A DNA stretch of 64,000 bases. Origin: Trichopria drosophilae. Its lineage: Eukaryota; Arthropoda; Insecta; Hymenoptera; Diapriidae. Every line of letters begins with the position of its first letter. Position 1 is the first letter of the stretch. The notes beneath the pieces are model-generated. The model was not told where the DNA came from and made no database searches. It saw only the letters and a list, made by a program, of their open reading frames with translations. The translations under genes were made by a program, and so were the position numbers. Shown here piece after piece: positions 12,500 to 23,755 of the stretch. The DNA is taken from the NCBI GenBank assembly GCA_030407085.1, contig CM059583.1, positions 23,410,001-23,474,000 of the forward strand, in the 5' to 3' direction.

Positions 12500-13230
12500 T
12501 TTTCAATAAGTCAGTTGATAAACTGCTGGCTTAAGCTGAAACTTCTCGAAATCTCGTTCAACGACGATAACGTCGATTTTCCGAGCGAAATCGCTTTCGC
12601 TTCAACGAGATCAGCAGAAGTGACGACCATCAGTCGTCGGGGTCATTTTTCGCCGTCCGCAGTCTCCTATCTCTTTTCTGCGATTCCCCCATTATGTTAC
12701 CTTGGAAAAAAAAATGAAAAACTCGACGGAGACGAAGAAAAAGCGAGCTTATTCTCGCGTGAGCGCCCGCGCGCGAGCGAAATAACGGGGCGCGATTAAT
12801 CACGCGGTAATTCGTTTTCCGGATGGCGGAACGGAATTATCCTCTTGCCGCGTTTCCTATTTTTTTTTTTTTTTTTGTCAAGTTTGGGTCAGACAGGTTT
12901 TCGCGCTTGTTTATCGACTTGTAAATCCGATATAGATGCCTTAGTCCGAACAAGTCCGAAGCGAAACGGAAAAAGACGGATCAACGGCCGTCGTCGGTGT
13001 TTTTACGAGGGTGGATTTGCTGGGGGGATTTATTACGTAGCTGAATCTAAGTGCAAACTTCGAGCCGACACGCAAGGAGTCGCGACAGTACTCGCGATTC
13101 TTTTTATAATCAGCGCGTCGTTTACGCCCCTTTTTTATAGGACCTTTTTTTTTATCAGACTTTTTTTTTGTAGACGACGACGTCCAAAGGTTCTCCGATA
13201 GATTCCGTTATCGTAAATTAGTTCGATGGA
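12500..13230. promoter_or_regulatory. CpG-rich island, possible promoter or non-coding first exon
   Basis: CpG is dense (gcgcccgcgcgcgagcg, gggcgcgattaatcacgcgg, ggatggcggaacgg). Frames in this stretch, including 118 codons at 12845-13201, begin with phenylalanine encoded by a poly-T run and are arginine/phenylalanine rich, so they look non-coding. The gatggcgga word resembles a YY1/Pho-type site. No TATA box or donor site could be assigned with confidence. Confidence 0.3.
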
Positions 13231-13614
13231 AATTTTTACGCGTTGACGTTATTAACGACCTTGGCTAATATGCGCCTTTACAATGAGTGCTGGAGTGAGA
13301 TATGTGCCGACGATTCCCTTTGCACATATTCCTTCCATTTTCCTGATTTATTATCATTTGGCTTTCTATTCCCATATGCGAGATATCCCATTATTAATTC
13401 GTTAATTTCGTGGAGAATTTAGTAATACCGCGAAGAATTACGGTTTTATTAAATCCAGATAGTTATTACAGTTCATATTTTTATTTTACAACTAAAAATA
13501 TTAATGTCCATATATTGAAAAAGATACATATGTATTACCATTATTGAATCATCTATTCTAAAATCGGAAACCCTCCGCATAATTGTGAAATATTTATAGT
13601 TGTTCAAGTTTTAT
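13231..13614. other. AT-rich stretch, no gene seen
   Basis: Nothing supportable was found. Confidence 0.45.
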
Positions 13615-13810
13615 AATACTAGACGGGAAATATCAAATAGTTGGAGCTACTAACTACATAGTAAAACACAGCCATAATTTTTATTTAATTCTACTACCTG
13701 AATAGTGACAAATTAGTTAGTCAAGGCTTTTACAGTGTAAATAGTAGACCAACTAACAAACGTAATAGCGCCAGATTTTACTAATTAGATAGTAAAACAA
13801 ACTAGTTCTT
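13615..13810. repeat. Palindromic AATAGT / ACTAAC keyword repeat
   Basis: Words actaactacatagtaaaa, aattagttagtc, aatagtagaccaactaac and agatagtaaaac recur in both orientations, similar in style to 1061-1268. Exact ends are unclear. Confidence 0.4.
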
Positions 13811-13870
13811 TAAGCTTTCCATGTTCATGTATATTTCAATTTAAATGCGAGAATTTTGCATGGAGCCCTT

Positions 13871-13874
13871 AGAA

Positions 13875-13907
<33 letters not shown>

Positions 13908-13908
13908 C
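13871..13908. repeat. (GA)n microsatellite
   Basis: About 38 bp of nearly perfect GA dinucleotides, with one ggg interruption. Confidence 0.9.
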
Positions 13909-13929
13909 TGCCTGACTGACAACAATTTT

Positions 13930-13965
13930 CTATTGTCCTGGCCTCCAAGAGCCGTGGACAAATCA
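13930..13965. repeat. GA-linked unit, copy 1
   Basis: The segment tattgtcctggcctcc ... ccgtggacaaat resembles 14160-14192 (gtgtcctggacgctgagg ... ccgtgtacaaat). Both lie just downstream of a GA microsatellite, suggesting two copies of one repeat with a GA-rich head or tail. Confidence 0.45.
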
Positions 13966-14081
13966 CAAGACATCCTGCCGTTACAAATCTTCGGTCAGGA
14001 TCTGAAGATACACAGTTATTAACAATATATATCTCTCTTATATTACTAAATTTTGAATTCTAAATAAAAAAAAATACTAAA

Positions 14082-14134
14082 AGAGAGAGAGAGAGGGAGA
14101 GAGAGGGAGAGAGAGGGAGAGAGAGACAGAGAGA
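14082..14134. repeat. (GA)n microsatellite with GGGA interruptions
   Basis: GA repeats are regularly broken by ggg, giving an 8-bp gagaggga rhythm. Confidence 0.9.
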
Positions 14135-14159
14135 TTGATTTATTAATAACCATTTTATT

Positions 14160-14192
14160 TGTGTCCTGGACGCTGAGGTCCGTGTACAAATG
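14160..14192. repeat. GA-linked unit, copy 2
   Basis: Partner of 13930-13965: tcctgg, then a ctgaggtccgtg-like block, then acaaat. It again follows a GA tract. Confidence 0.45.
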
Positions 14193-14401
14193 TGGACGCT
14201 AGCTTGCATGGGAATAATCATCCTTTACGCTCGATAGCAAAGGAGAATACTAACATTGAAGTAAAAATCTCAACTTGATTAACAAATCAACGCATGGAGA
14301 ACGCAAAAATATTAAACTTAATCCGGTGCTTATCCGACTAAGTAGTCGGGATAAAATGCATACAACATGAGCGATTATAAAGTCAGAAACATTAAATAAA
14401 T

Positions 14402-14402
<1 letters not shown>

Positions 14403-14440
<38 letters not shown>
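14403..14440. repeat. (GA)n microsatellite, uninterrupted
   Basis: About 19 pure GA units. Confidence 0.92.
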
Positions 14441-14444
<4 letters not shown>

Positions 14445-15567
14445 TTAGAGGGTGGGACAGATCAAGTCAGGCGAAAAAGACCAATTGTCTAAAATATTTT
14501 TAAAATCTCAAGGACTATTTAATAATCGACTAAATATAAACCACTTATATTAAATCTGATATTACAAGGTAAAGCAACCATTTTAAGAACACGTCGATTA
14601 CAAATTTGAGATCGATATTTGTAACGAAGGCACTTGAAAAAAAATGGGCCAAATATACATTCGATGAATTCCCGCTGTACCCATTTTTGGTATTTATTTT
14701 TGCTGCACATCGACGTAATTGCAACCCTGTCAATATATGATCGAGTGTTACAGAAATACTCCGTTATTGATGTGCATCAAATATCAGATAAACGTTTACA
14801 TGCACACGTCCCTGTATATTAAAATCAACATACCAAAAATATTCAACATTAATTACAAAATTGTATTGAACAAAACAATCAATATAATAAAATATTATAA
14901 AATAATACAAATCAGGCAGTCGTATTACTGAATTATCTGCGTTGCGACTAAATTGGTAATCGAATTAATGTATTACGATTGGAGATAATTAAATGCGTAA
15001 ATTAATTATTGAATTACAAATGTTTAGTTGTTTTAATGAAAAATAATATGTTTCTATATACGAAATATTATCTTTTGAACAATATTCAGGTGAGTTGGAT
15101 TTTTATTTTACCCACCATTTAGAAAAATATTATTCGTAAAAACTCTTTTACTGAACAGAAACAAGAAGTTACAATTTTTCTGTAAATATTATCTAAATGG
15201 ACTAAAAATGTCTGTTTCCAGAGACGATTATTTAAATTTTCTTTTAAAAGGAAAGTTTAGCCATTTTGGAGCTTTCATCTGAGTGTTTAAGTCGTGTCCG
15301 TTGTGAAGTTTCAAAAAAATGTAACCCTAATTCAGGTTAGTAAAATAAATAGCGATTATATTTATGAATCGTAATGACACTATTAAAAACAATTTTTATT
15401 TACTTGTAATGATCATTTCCAGTACAATTGTTTCAAGTACTAAATATGACATAACATTCATTAAGCCCTAAATGAAAATTATTGTGCCTAAGTGATCAAA
15501 TACTTTTAATATGAATTTTCATATTAAATTTTCATAATATTTTGTCTTTGAAAATGAATGAGCTCTG
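14441..15567. other. AT-rich stretch, no gene seen
   Basis: Overlapping short frames on both strands at 14519-14931 show no protein features. No repeat boundary is evident. Confidence 0.45.
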
Positions 15568-15682
15568 CCCTAGTAGAAAATGAATCCTGTTTTTGGTTAG
15601 TTTCTATCCACATTTTTCCCATGTTAAAGATATAGGGAAACTGGGCAGAGTAACTAAAAACTGGACAGATTTCTACCATGGT
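15568..15682. mobile_element. Tiny inverted-repeat element, CCCTAGTAGAAAA family
   Basis: The left end ccctagtagaaaa and the right end tttctaccatgg are inverted. The interior repeats ctgtttttggttagt, aaactgggcag and aaactggacag words. A homologous copy is at 32843-32950 and a minimal palindrome at 15838-15871. Confidence 0.55.
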
Positions 15683-15837
15683 GCTTCAAAATGTAATATT
15701 TTATTCACCAGGCTGAATATCCATTTATAAACACTTATATATACTGAATCTATAGGAATGATATGCAAAGAAAACTTCCATCAGTATGAAAAGTTTCATT
15801 ATAAAATTTTAAGAATGTAAAATAAGACGATAACTTC

Positions 15838-15871
15838 CCTAGTAGAAATTAGTTTGTAAATTTCTACTAGG
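15838..15871. repeat. Minimal palindrome with CCTAGTAGAAATT arms
   Basis: 34 bp: the arm cctagtagaaatt, a short spacer, then aatttctactagg. The arms equal the terminal repeats of the element at 15568-15682, so this may be a terminal-repeat-only derivative. Confidence 0.6.
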
Positions 15872-17095
15872 ATTTAATGACTGTTATAATTGAAATATCA
15901 GTAAATGACTAATAAAGTTAATATTGATCGTTAATATATTAATACGACCCAAAGTTATTCAGTAACATTATTAATCCAAGAGACTAATACGTAGAATCTC
16001 TGTAACTAACTATTATCCAGATAAAGATAGGCGCAATCCATTTGTAATGACAGGTCTTATAATATATTAATATTTTTTTTATTACATTAAACTGGCCGGA
16101 GGCCCTTGTAACAAAGATGCCGGATAGCTAAATTTTATAAATTTTCCGAAAGGTTTCTGTCTGTTTTATAACAATTAGTATACGAAAAACAAATATAAAA
16201 TAAAATAACTGTTCGAAATTCGAAGTTTTTCAAAAAGATGAATCTAAAACACTACTTCAAAAGAATAACCAGATTTTTTTCATAGAAAGTTATGTTATGA
16301 GAAAACATTACTAAAAATTGTTAAAATCCTGAAATTGTAATGTTTTTTTATCTACGTACAGTACAAAAAATGGTCAAATATAATAAATCAACACACCATT
16401 ATTGTAATTACTAGATCAATCCTGGTTTATTTTTTGTATCCATATACAATGTCTAGCTTTTTCGACGATACGTAGATCTTGAAAGCTCATTCTAATATAA
16501 AAAGTACGGATGTACAGCGACGATGTTCGATACGACAAACAAAGGATATGAATTTTCTCTATGTTGACAATATTTCAAATTTACAAAGCAATAAATTAGA
16601 AAGTTTCAAATTAATTGCAGCTACCAATTCTGAGTCTTTTAATATTTTAGAGTGAAATTCTATTTGGATCAGAACGATTTTTCATTCCGTTATTAAGGGA
16701 AAAGCCAGCTTCGAACTCTAGGATGAATAATCGGTCTAATTGAAGTGAAATGTCACTATTTTTCAAAATTAATTGCTCTCGAAGCAGATGGCATTCTCAT
16801 ACAGTTGCAAATTTCGTTCACATGATGTATTTAAAAAATTGTTATTACTGACTTCATAGTATTATCCGCAATTTTTATTCCGTGTAGCATATAGATACAA
16901 TTACGTGCATTGTTGGAAGTAATGTTAATTTTTGTTAACTATTATTGACAGATTATGAATGTATTTTAAGTTTATAGGAATTGACTAATTTTTCATTTTT
17001 AAATAAAGATATTGACAAAATTATTAATGTACCTGATTTTAAATTTGATTTAGTAACGTCCCAGGTAGAAATGGGCGAAGAAAATCCCTAGTAAG
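15872..17095. other. AT-rich stretch, no gene seen
   Basis: Nothing is supportable. At 17060 the word cccaggtagaaatgg resembles a left terminus of the CCCTAGTAGAAA family and may be the start of the following element. Confidence 0.4.
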
Positions 17096-17436
17096 ATACT
17101 AACCCAGTACTGGCAGTCAGTACGGATTACTACAAATGGGTCAGTACTGGCGAAACAAGGACGAACAACTAATCCAGTACTGTTGTCCAGTACTGTTTAC
17201 GACAGTAAATCAGTACTATCAATGATATCGCCATAGTACTAACCCAGTACAGGTAGCCAGTACTGTGTTCGTTATTAAAAGAGTACTGACTGACAGTATT
17301 TGTATCAGTAAGAAATAATGTCCAACAACCGAAGTACGCCAGTACTAACCCAGTACAGGTAACCAGTAGTACATTCGGTACTAAATCAGTACTGACGCAA
17401 AATAGTAATAACCCAATACTGACTGAGAATAGTCTC
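17096..17436. repeat. CAGTACTAACCCAGTAC keyword array
   Basis: The words cagtact, agtactaacccagtac and ccagtactg appear about 15 times in 340 bp with irregular spacing. Because cagtac is nearly its own complement, the block can fold on itself in many registers. It is neither a simple tandem array nor coding. Confidence 0.7.
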
Positions 17437-18120
17437 GGCAGTAAGAAATATCAATTTATTAAATTATCAATTTATTTAAAGTCACCGTACTCCCTATGCA
17501 TAGGTGGTACACATCCATATAAGGATTAAAATTACACTTCTTATTGTATGGATAATGTAACCTCATTGTATGATTGTGTAGACATTTTTGTTAAAAAAGT
17601 TATTCCTGGTTGAGTGCTAATTTGTAACATTTTAAAAAAAAGTTGTCTCCCAAGTTTGAAGGTGTATAATTTAATTTCTACGTCTGGCACATCCTTGTTT
17701 CGACGCTTTTTATTTATTTATATCTCCAACTACTTATGTTATGAGCTATAAAGCATGGAATTCTTCGTTAAAAAAGTTATGATGTTTAAACTGAAAAAAA
17801 AACAAACCTTGTCACCCACAAGAAAGTGTCGAATTTGCTAGTTTCACTTACACTCATCGGTTCCTACATTGTTATCGTCATTATTAAACACATAATACAT
17901 TGAAAGTGCACAAAGGTTTATTAATTTATGATGTTTCAACATTTTTTTGACAATCTTTAACATATCATAATGTACGACAGCCTAAAGTTTACAAGTTCTG
18001 GAGATACGCCCATATACTTCATTTGCCAATTTTACGTACTTTAAAATTGGTTATATTTTCTATCGTTGCTGAATTTGTAAATCATTTTATATTGTCCAGA
18101 AAAATTACTTGTTGAGGTAA
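17437..18120. other. AT-rich stretch, no gene seen
   Basis: Nothing supportable was found. Confidence 0.45.
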
Positions 18121-18240
18121 CAAATAAATTGGTTGTCCCAGCCATTCGCTTAGTTTTCGGAGTTACGGACGATAAATTGGTTGGCGCAACTATATGTTAG
18201 TTGCCCCAACCAATTAATCAGTTGTCCAACCCATTTTCTT
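18121..18240. repeat. TTGGTTG / CAACCAA keyword palindromic repeat
   Basis: aaattggttgtcccagcc, aaattggttggcgcaac, gttgccccaaccaatt and cagttgtccaaccc alternate in both orientations. The organisation matches the other keyword elements. Terminal repeats were not clear. Confidence 0.55.
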
Positions 18241-19399
18241 GTCTGTAATTCACTGCAATTTGCCTAACCCAGTCGATTTTTCCCGTAAATCATAATTCTT
18301 ACTTATTTTTTTTAATTGTTAAAGTAATAGCGATAAAGATCTCCCAAATTTTTCATAAAAACTAAAGAAATTTTGAGTAATGTTTCTTTCAAATGGTTTT
18401 CATATGTTCGAAATCCGAATGTTTCACACTTTCCATTGAAAAAGTCAATGACTATTAATTATCGGAAGGCAAATTAGTTTGGAAATTTACAAATCGCCTG
18501 TAATTTACATTTCAAAAAATGGTAGGTTCAATAATACGCCTTAATCGACACTAAAATTTGTCGGTTCAATTTTTGTCTGCAGAATTTGAAAATGCGACTT
18601 TTTACAGCCAAATAGGTATCAAAGGCATCTTGTAGTTTGATTAAAAATTAGTTTAAGTTCAGAAGCAAAAAGTGCTAAGAAATAACCTCTTTTACATAAA
18701 AACTTGTTTGTTATTATATGAAGTTAGTAAAACTAGACAATCTCTGAATATCTCATTTAAAGGTTACTGAACGTACAAAATAAAAAAAATTGACGTATCT
18801 GGTTATATATTCAATAACAACTCCGTCTTTTTTAATAATTGCACTAGCATTTTTGACATAATTGTCTTGTAATTCAAATAGCAATACGAATTTTTTAATT
18901 AACAAAGTCCATTTTGCAAAATATGAAATTTTACCATTTAATGGAGATTTCGACATATAAGTAGTGAAATATTGTAATGTCCTGTGAACGTGTCCTAAAT
19001 TTCGATTTTAAAAAGGCAACTTTAGAAATTAATAAATCCAATAGACCATCTACCAGATGACACAAAAAAATGATGCAAATGTCAAAATTTGCTACTAAAT
19101 TTAATGGCAAAAGCTCTTTAGAGCTGGAAATGAAGAAAATCACTACACCAAATGACATTTTGCGCCATGTAAATGGTATTTAATGTTATTTTGATCACTT
19201 TTAATGATATTTCAGACATACAAAATGAAATTGACATTTACCAATTATAATTTATTACAATTGGTTTAACCTTTTTTCTGTGTGTCCCTACACTTCAGAA
19301 AATCGTAAAAATAAACTTTTAGATGTAAAAATCAATATTTTTCATTACTACTACGTATTGTTACTAAAACAAAGCACGTATCTAACGTAATGTTTCACA
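18241..19399. other. AT-rich stretch, no gene seen
   Basis: Nothing is supportable; short minus-strand frames at 18753-19158 lack protein features. Confidence 0.4.
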
Positions 19400-19690
19400 A
19401 GAAGGTACTAAGGTGACGTTTAGGCTGAAGTCTTCGAATGTTGACCAGCTCTCGAATTTCGAAAACGCAATAAGGATTTTCGCCTTGAATCCCAATAACG
19501 TCGAGTTTACGACTTCGTTCCTACGCGCCAGACAAGAGCTTACTCGAACACCATGCAATTTGTACCTTATACACACAGAAAGCCATATTGTTTATGTATA
19601 TATACGCAAATACTGGTGCATCCTTGAACGTACTTCGTGGAGGCGCGTGGATAAGGTTTGGATTTTAGAGACGTGCTCGTAACTAACTCC
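19400..19690. other. GC-richer island with open frames, function unknown
   Basis: Base composition is balanced here (gaagtcttcgaatgttgacc, acgtcgagtttacgac). Plus-strand codons 19413-19682 and minus-strand codons 19576-19382 are both open, so coding direction is ambiguous. No domain, splice pair or start context decides it. It could be an exon fragment or a regulatory island. Confidence 0.25.
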
Positions 19691-20172
19691 GACGATCTTC
19701 TCAACATGTCCAAAATTGAGCGCACTTATGCGACAACTAAAACTTGCACGGCAGCTACAAGCAATAAAGCTGTAACTAGGGAAATGCCAGGAATATAAAC
19801 AAGGTTTTATTTATATATTAAATATAATAGTCAAATTATTAGATATGTCATTTTCGAAGCAACGAGGAAACTGGACAGTTTGGACGTATAGGACATTGTA
19901 AGTGAACAAATTGAATTTGAATTTTGTACTATTTTTAACACTTGGACGTTTCTAGGCGTCTTAGAGGGAGCTCTTTTCAATTTGTCAGTTTAGAAAGCCA
20001 TATCGCTATTTAAAAAGATTTTTCTTCAAATCATTGATGAATGTTTAAAACATTGCGTGAATCCACTAACTTTTACTGTATTTAAAGATCCATTACTTGT
20101 ACTATAGGGGAGGAAACAATTTTTTCGAGACTTGGTGGATTCAATATGACGGTTGAAATTTTCCAACATTTA

Positions 20173-20258
20173 TAAGTAGAAATTTATTAAAACTCTGATC
20201 AGACGCTTAATGCTGTGGCCAGGCCCTCATCATGCCCTGAATTAATTTCTACTCGGGA
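20173..20258. repeat. Small GGCCCTGAT-keyword element, copy 1
   Basis: Ends aagtagaaattta and aatttctactcggg are inverted. The inner words cttaatgctgtggccaggcc and atgccctgaatt match the copy at 23669-23755. Confidence 0.6.
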
Positions 20259-21165
20259 AGATAGTCGATCCATCAAGATATAACCGAAGTAATGATCAAT
20301 TAGCAATCAAGGTATTTCATGACATTAACATTATTTTTGTATGATACAAATTCAATATGGCCAACAAAATATCACAACCTATTTTAAAAGTATTATATAC
20401 CGAAAATCACTTCAATGCAATATCGCTTTTTGTTTCTAAACATCAATAAACGAATCGTTTTGTTAATAAACTGGCGAATCTAAAATGGCAGATAAAATAT
20501 TAACATTAGTCAGAACTCATTTTACGTTACTAATCAAGCAATAATCAAGATTATTCATGCTCGAATTATTTGTTGCATTATACGAATCCAAACTTAATCG
20601 TATTTTTTCATTACTATGCACGAAATCACTACCATTTGATTCCTTATATTTCTAAGTCTTTCATGGGGTCTAAATAGGGGTAAACGATACAATCAGAATA
20701 CAAGATGGCGTGTAAAAGTCATTGTATTATTGGTAAACTTTTATTTTCTGGTAAGCTGTAATCTTTGTCAGTGGTGACTGAGCAGGAAGTATATAATCTT
20801 GTTTAACTCCATGAGCCAAATTCAATTTCGCACATTGATTTTAGTGTGCGAAGTATCCAATTTGCGTACTACACTACACAAAAACAGTGTACTCAAAATT
20901 CTTTCAGAATTTGGAGTCTTATAAAAGCTATTGCAATCACTAAATATAAATATAAATCTACAATTTTTGTTAAGAAACACTAAAGACTAGTTTACACACT
21001 GGCAGATCGGTGTAGTTATGAGGAACTATTAATCGAAATTTCCAAATTATTGGAAAATTAAACGAGCAGTTACAGAATCCAAATTTGTAAAATTCGAATT
21101 ATCTTATTGCAAAGGAGGGAGAGATAGCTTTTGACGAAATAAAACTGCAAATCCACCTTAATTGG
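20259..21165. other. AT-rich stretch, no gene seen
   Basis: A hairpin-like pair (tttcgcacattgatttt / tagtgtgcgaag) lies at about 20825-20852. Nothing else was seen. Confidence 0.4.
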
Positions 21166-21395
21166 AGTGTGGGTTAAAAAACTGACAAATCAAAAGCTGA
21201 CAGGTCAAAAAACCGAAAGTAAAAAAACCGCCAATCAAAAAGCTGGCAGTAAAAAAACCGACAGTTCAGTAAATGACTGTGCTCCTTTCGATGTGTCTAT
21301 CTTTTTAACTGTCGGTTTTTTTACTGTCGGCTTTATGAATGTTGGTTTTTTGACCTGTCGCCTTATTGATTGGTCGGTTTTTCGACCCGTACCCT
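21166..21395. mobile_element. AAAAAACCGACAG keyword foldback element, copy A
   Basis: The left half repeats aaaaaaccgacag and caaaaagctgacag words; the right half is their complement (gtcggtttttttactgtcgg), ending ttcgacccgtaccc against the opening gtgggttaaaaaac. The single open frame across it only translates the repeat. Homologous copies are at 41655-41995 and 56648-56868. Confidence 0.75.
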
Positions 21396-21911
21396 TGTAT
21401 TGTATTATTTATTCTCTTCGTACTGAATAAGTTGATCATTTTTTCATTTTACAAGTGAAATTGTTCACACATTCAATAAGTGAATTTTCACTCATTCAAT
21501 ATTTGAGAGAGGATGTAAAAACATATTACTTTCATAAAAACATTTATAAAAACATATTATGGACAATACTCATTAGTAAGAAAATAAAATTCTCCTTATT
21601 CTCTAATAAAAGCGATTAACTGCAATTATGCAAATTGCCTTGTCATATTCGTTATTGAATTTCGCAATCTGAGAAATTGCACAATGCGGGTTTCCATATT
21701 TATTGGATGTTTCAAGAAAAAAACAATCTGAAACGATCCATATTTACGTCTTAGCATCACGAATAAAGCAAATAATAGAATTGAAAATTGGTTATCGACA
21801 TTGAAGTACCACTTCTTTCTCTGAAAACATCTTATAAACTTCTTATAGCTATTGAAAGGAAGCAAATTATTACATCTTAACAAGCCTGCATCAGTTCCAA
21901 GAGCGTTTAGA
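21396..21911. other. AT-rich stretch, no gene supported
   Basis: It includes most of the longest open frame of the window (minus strand, 21997-21626, 123 codons). Its composition is F/I/L/N/K rich as expected by chance, with no domain seen. Confidence 0.35.
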
Positions 21912-22105
21912 GTTGAAAATAAGAAATCTCTCTGGAAAATAATTGTATAAATGTTGTAAAATGTCTCATAATTACAAAATACAATTAATTCAATCAATGT
22001 AGCTATTAATATACAATATGTTTTTCATTCCTAAAAATAAATGTAGGTCTAAATATAGGTAAAATTAAATTTGCAATATGTCCTTTAATGATCGTGAAAT
22101 TAATC
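21912..22105. repeat. Direct repeat, copy 1
   Basis: The block ttgtaaaatgtctcataatt ... cattcctaaaaataaatgta is repeated in the same orientation at 22955-23150. The copies are about 1045 bp apart and clearly diverged. They could be terminal direct repeats of a decayed element or a local duplication. Confidence 0.6.
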
Positions 22106-22954
22106 TTTAAATATATTTTATTCAGGTGAACCCTCGCAGAACCCAACATTATCACAAGGATACAGAAAGGTTTTAGCCTTGATATTTAAACAAAACATTG
22201 TCATAATATTAAAATAAGGTTTCTTACAATGTATCTGAAAGTGCCATGTTCATATAAGATGATAATAATCTTACAGAGAATTGAAAATTGCATGTTTATA
22301 TACTTAGTCACACCAACGTTATATTACAACTTTTATATAAGTTAGCTAAGCCTAGTTAGTTGTATCGCCACCAGGTGTTATAACAACTTTTGGAAAAGGT
22401 TTAGAATTATATATATCATATCATATCGAGGGACAAAGTACATTTTTTCTATTCTAAGTTTTGGTACACTAAGTTATTGTACGATTTGTATATAATCTTT
22501 CAGCTTAAGCAAAACTGCTGTGAGAGTTTATAATTTTATATGTGTAAAATTATAGAAATATAATCCCATTGATAAATTTAAAATACAATAATATCCCCAC
22601 ATACGTCTTAAATGTTAAGAGGACATTACACACATGTTATAGGGAGATTATGTAACATTAATTTAACATTATCCTGTAACCTCCATGTAATAAGTTTGGT
22701 CGATGATTCTCACATAAACGTAAAGTTATCGTATAGCTATGTGAAGCTCAACCTCCATATAATGTTCCAAGCCTACACATGGAAGAGAATTGGACCTTCG
22801 AAGGACAAAACTGACCGTAAGGATAAACAAAAATACAAAAATTGAAATGTTTTAGGGCGACTTACAAAACAAAAAAAATCAAAGTGACAGGTTTATACAT
22901 TCTAAAAAGTGGCTGGGAATGATTATTGACACTTCTTAAAAATTTTATTTTTAT
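22106..22954. other. Sequence between the direct repeats
   Basis: Mostly AT-rich. A less AT-rich segment lies at about 22610-22840 with a 77-codon frame of no recognisable family. No retroelement protein is visible. Confidence 0.4.
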
Positions 22955-23150
22955 TTTGAAAATAAGGTTTCTCTCTTTAAAATAATTTTAACACTGTTGT
23001 AAAATGTCTCACAATTACGAAGCAAAATTAATTAAATTAATATAGCTATTAATAATACACAATGCGTTATTCATTCCTAAAAATAAATGTAGGCATGAAT
23101 GTAGATAAAAATAAATTTCCAATATGATCTGTAATTAATAATCCACCAAA
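22955..23150. repeat. Direct repeat, copy 2
   Basis: Partner of 21912-22105: it shares ttgtaaaatgtctcacaatt, tagctattaat and cattcctaaaaataaatgta in the same order. Confidence 0.6.
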
Positions 23151-23668
23151 TCCTTTTCTAGAATGTGTTATATAAATTGTACACTAGTCCATTAGAAATA
23201 TTTAATAACCGTCGTAAAGAGTATTCCCTCATAAGTTATATTTTCCTGAACAATCATAAATATAACAAATTTGTTATGCACCTGCGTTTGCTTCCTACAC
23301 ATGCGCATTAAAATCTATTACTTTTTTTATACAGCATGATAATTCCATTAAAATCCTTTGAAGATTATATTAATTAAATGTAGATATTTCGCCATTAATG
23401 CGATTAATAAATGTAATTGTGAAAGCAACAATTAAATTGGCGACCTGGCTTCATCTATTTAATTTTTAAGTAAACATAATATATTACTGTTTCGGATAAG
23501 GTATTTTTACGGTGTTATCGATTTATTTGTAAATTGAGCCAATAGTGCTTAAACAATTAATACCTCAAGTATTCAAAATTAAACATTCAGATTTTCCGAA
23601 CTACATTTAAAGAAGAGTCAATTATCGTTCATAAACGAAAATGGTTAATATTGAATGTCTCAAAAATT
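23151..23668. other. AT-rich stretch, no gene seen
   Basis: Nothing supportable was found. Confidence 0.4.
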
Positions 23669-23755
23669 CCCGGCTGGAAATTTATTATGGCCGTAATCAG
23701 GCGCGTAATGCTGTGGTCAGGCCCTGATCAAGTCCATAGTAAAGTTCTACTCGGG
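23669..23755. repeat. Small GGCCCTGAT-keyword element, copy 2
   Basis: Ends cccggctggaaattta and gttctactcggg are inverted. The interior cgtaatgctgtggtcaggcc and ctgatcaagtcc matches copy 1 at 20173-20258. Confidence 0.6.

Noticed and set aside
12845..13201. 118-codon plus-strand frame beginning with a phenylalanine run
   Set aside because: The run is a poly-T tract and the rest is R/F-rich CpG-island translation.
21167..21430. 87-codon frame with repeated TNQK/TGQK-like words
   Set aside because: It is only the translation of the aaaaaaccgacag repeat.
21626..21997. 123-codon minus-strand frame, the longest in the window
   Set aside because: Composition is what AT-rich random sequence gives, it overlaps a diverged direct repeat, and no domain is visible.
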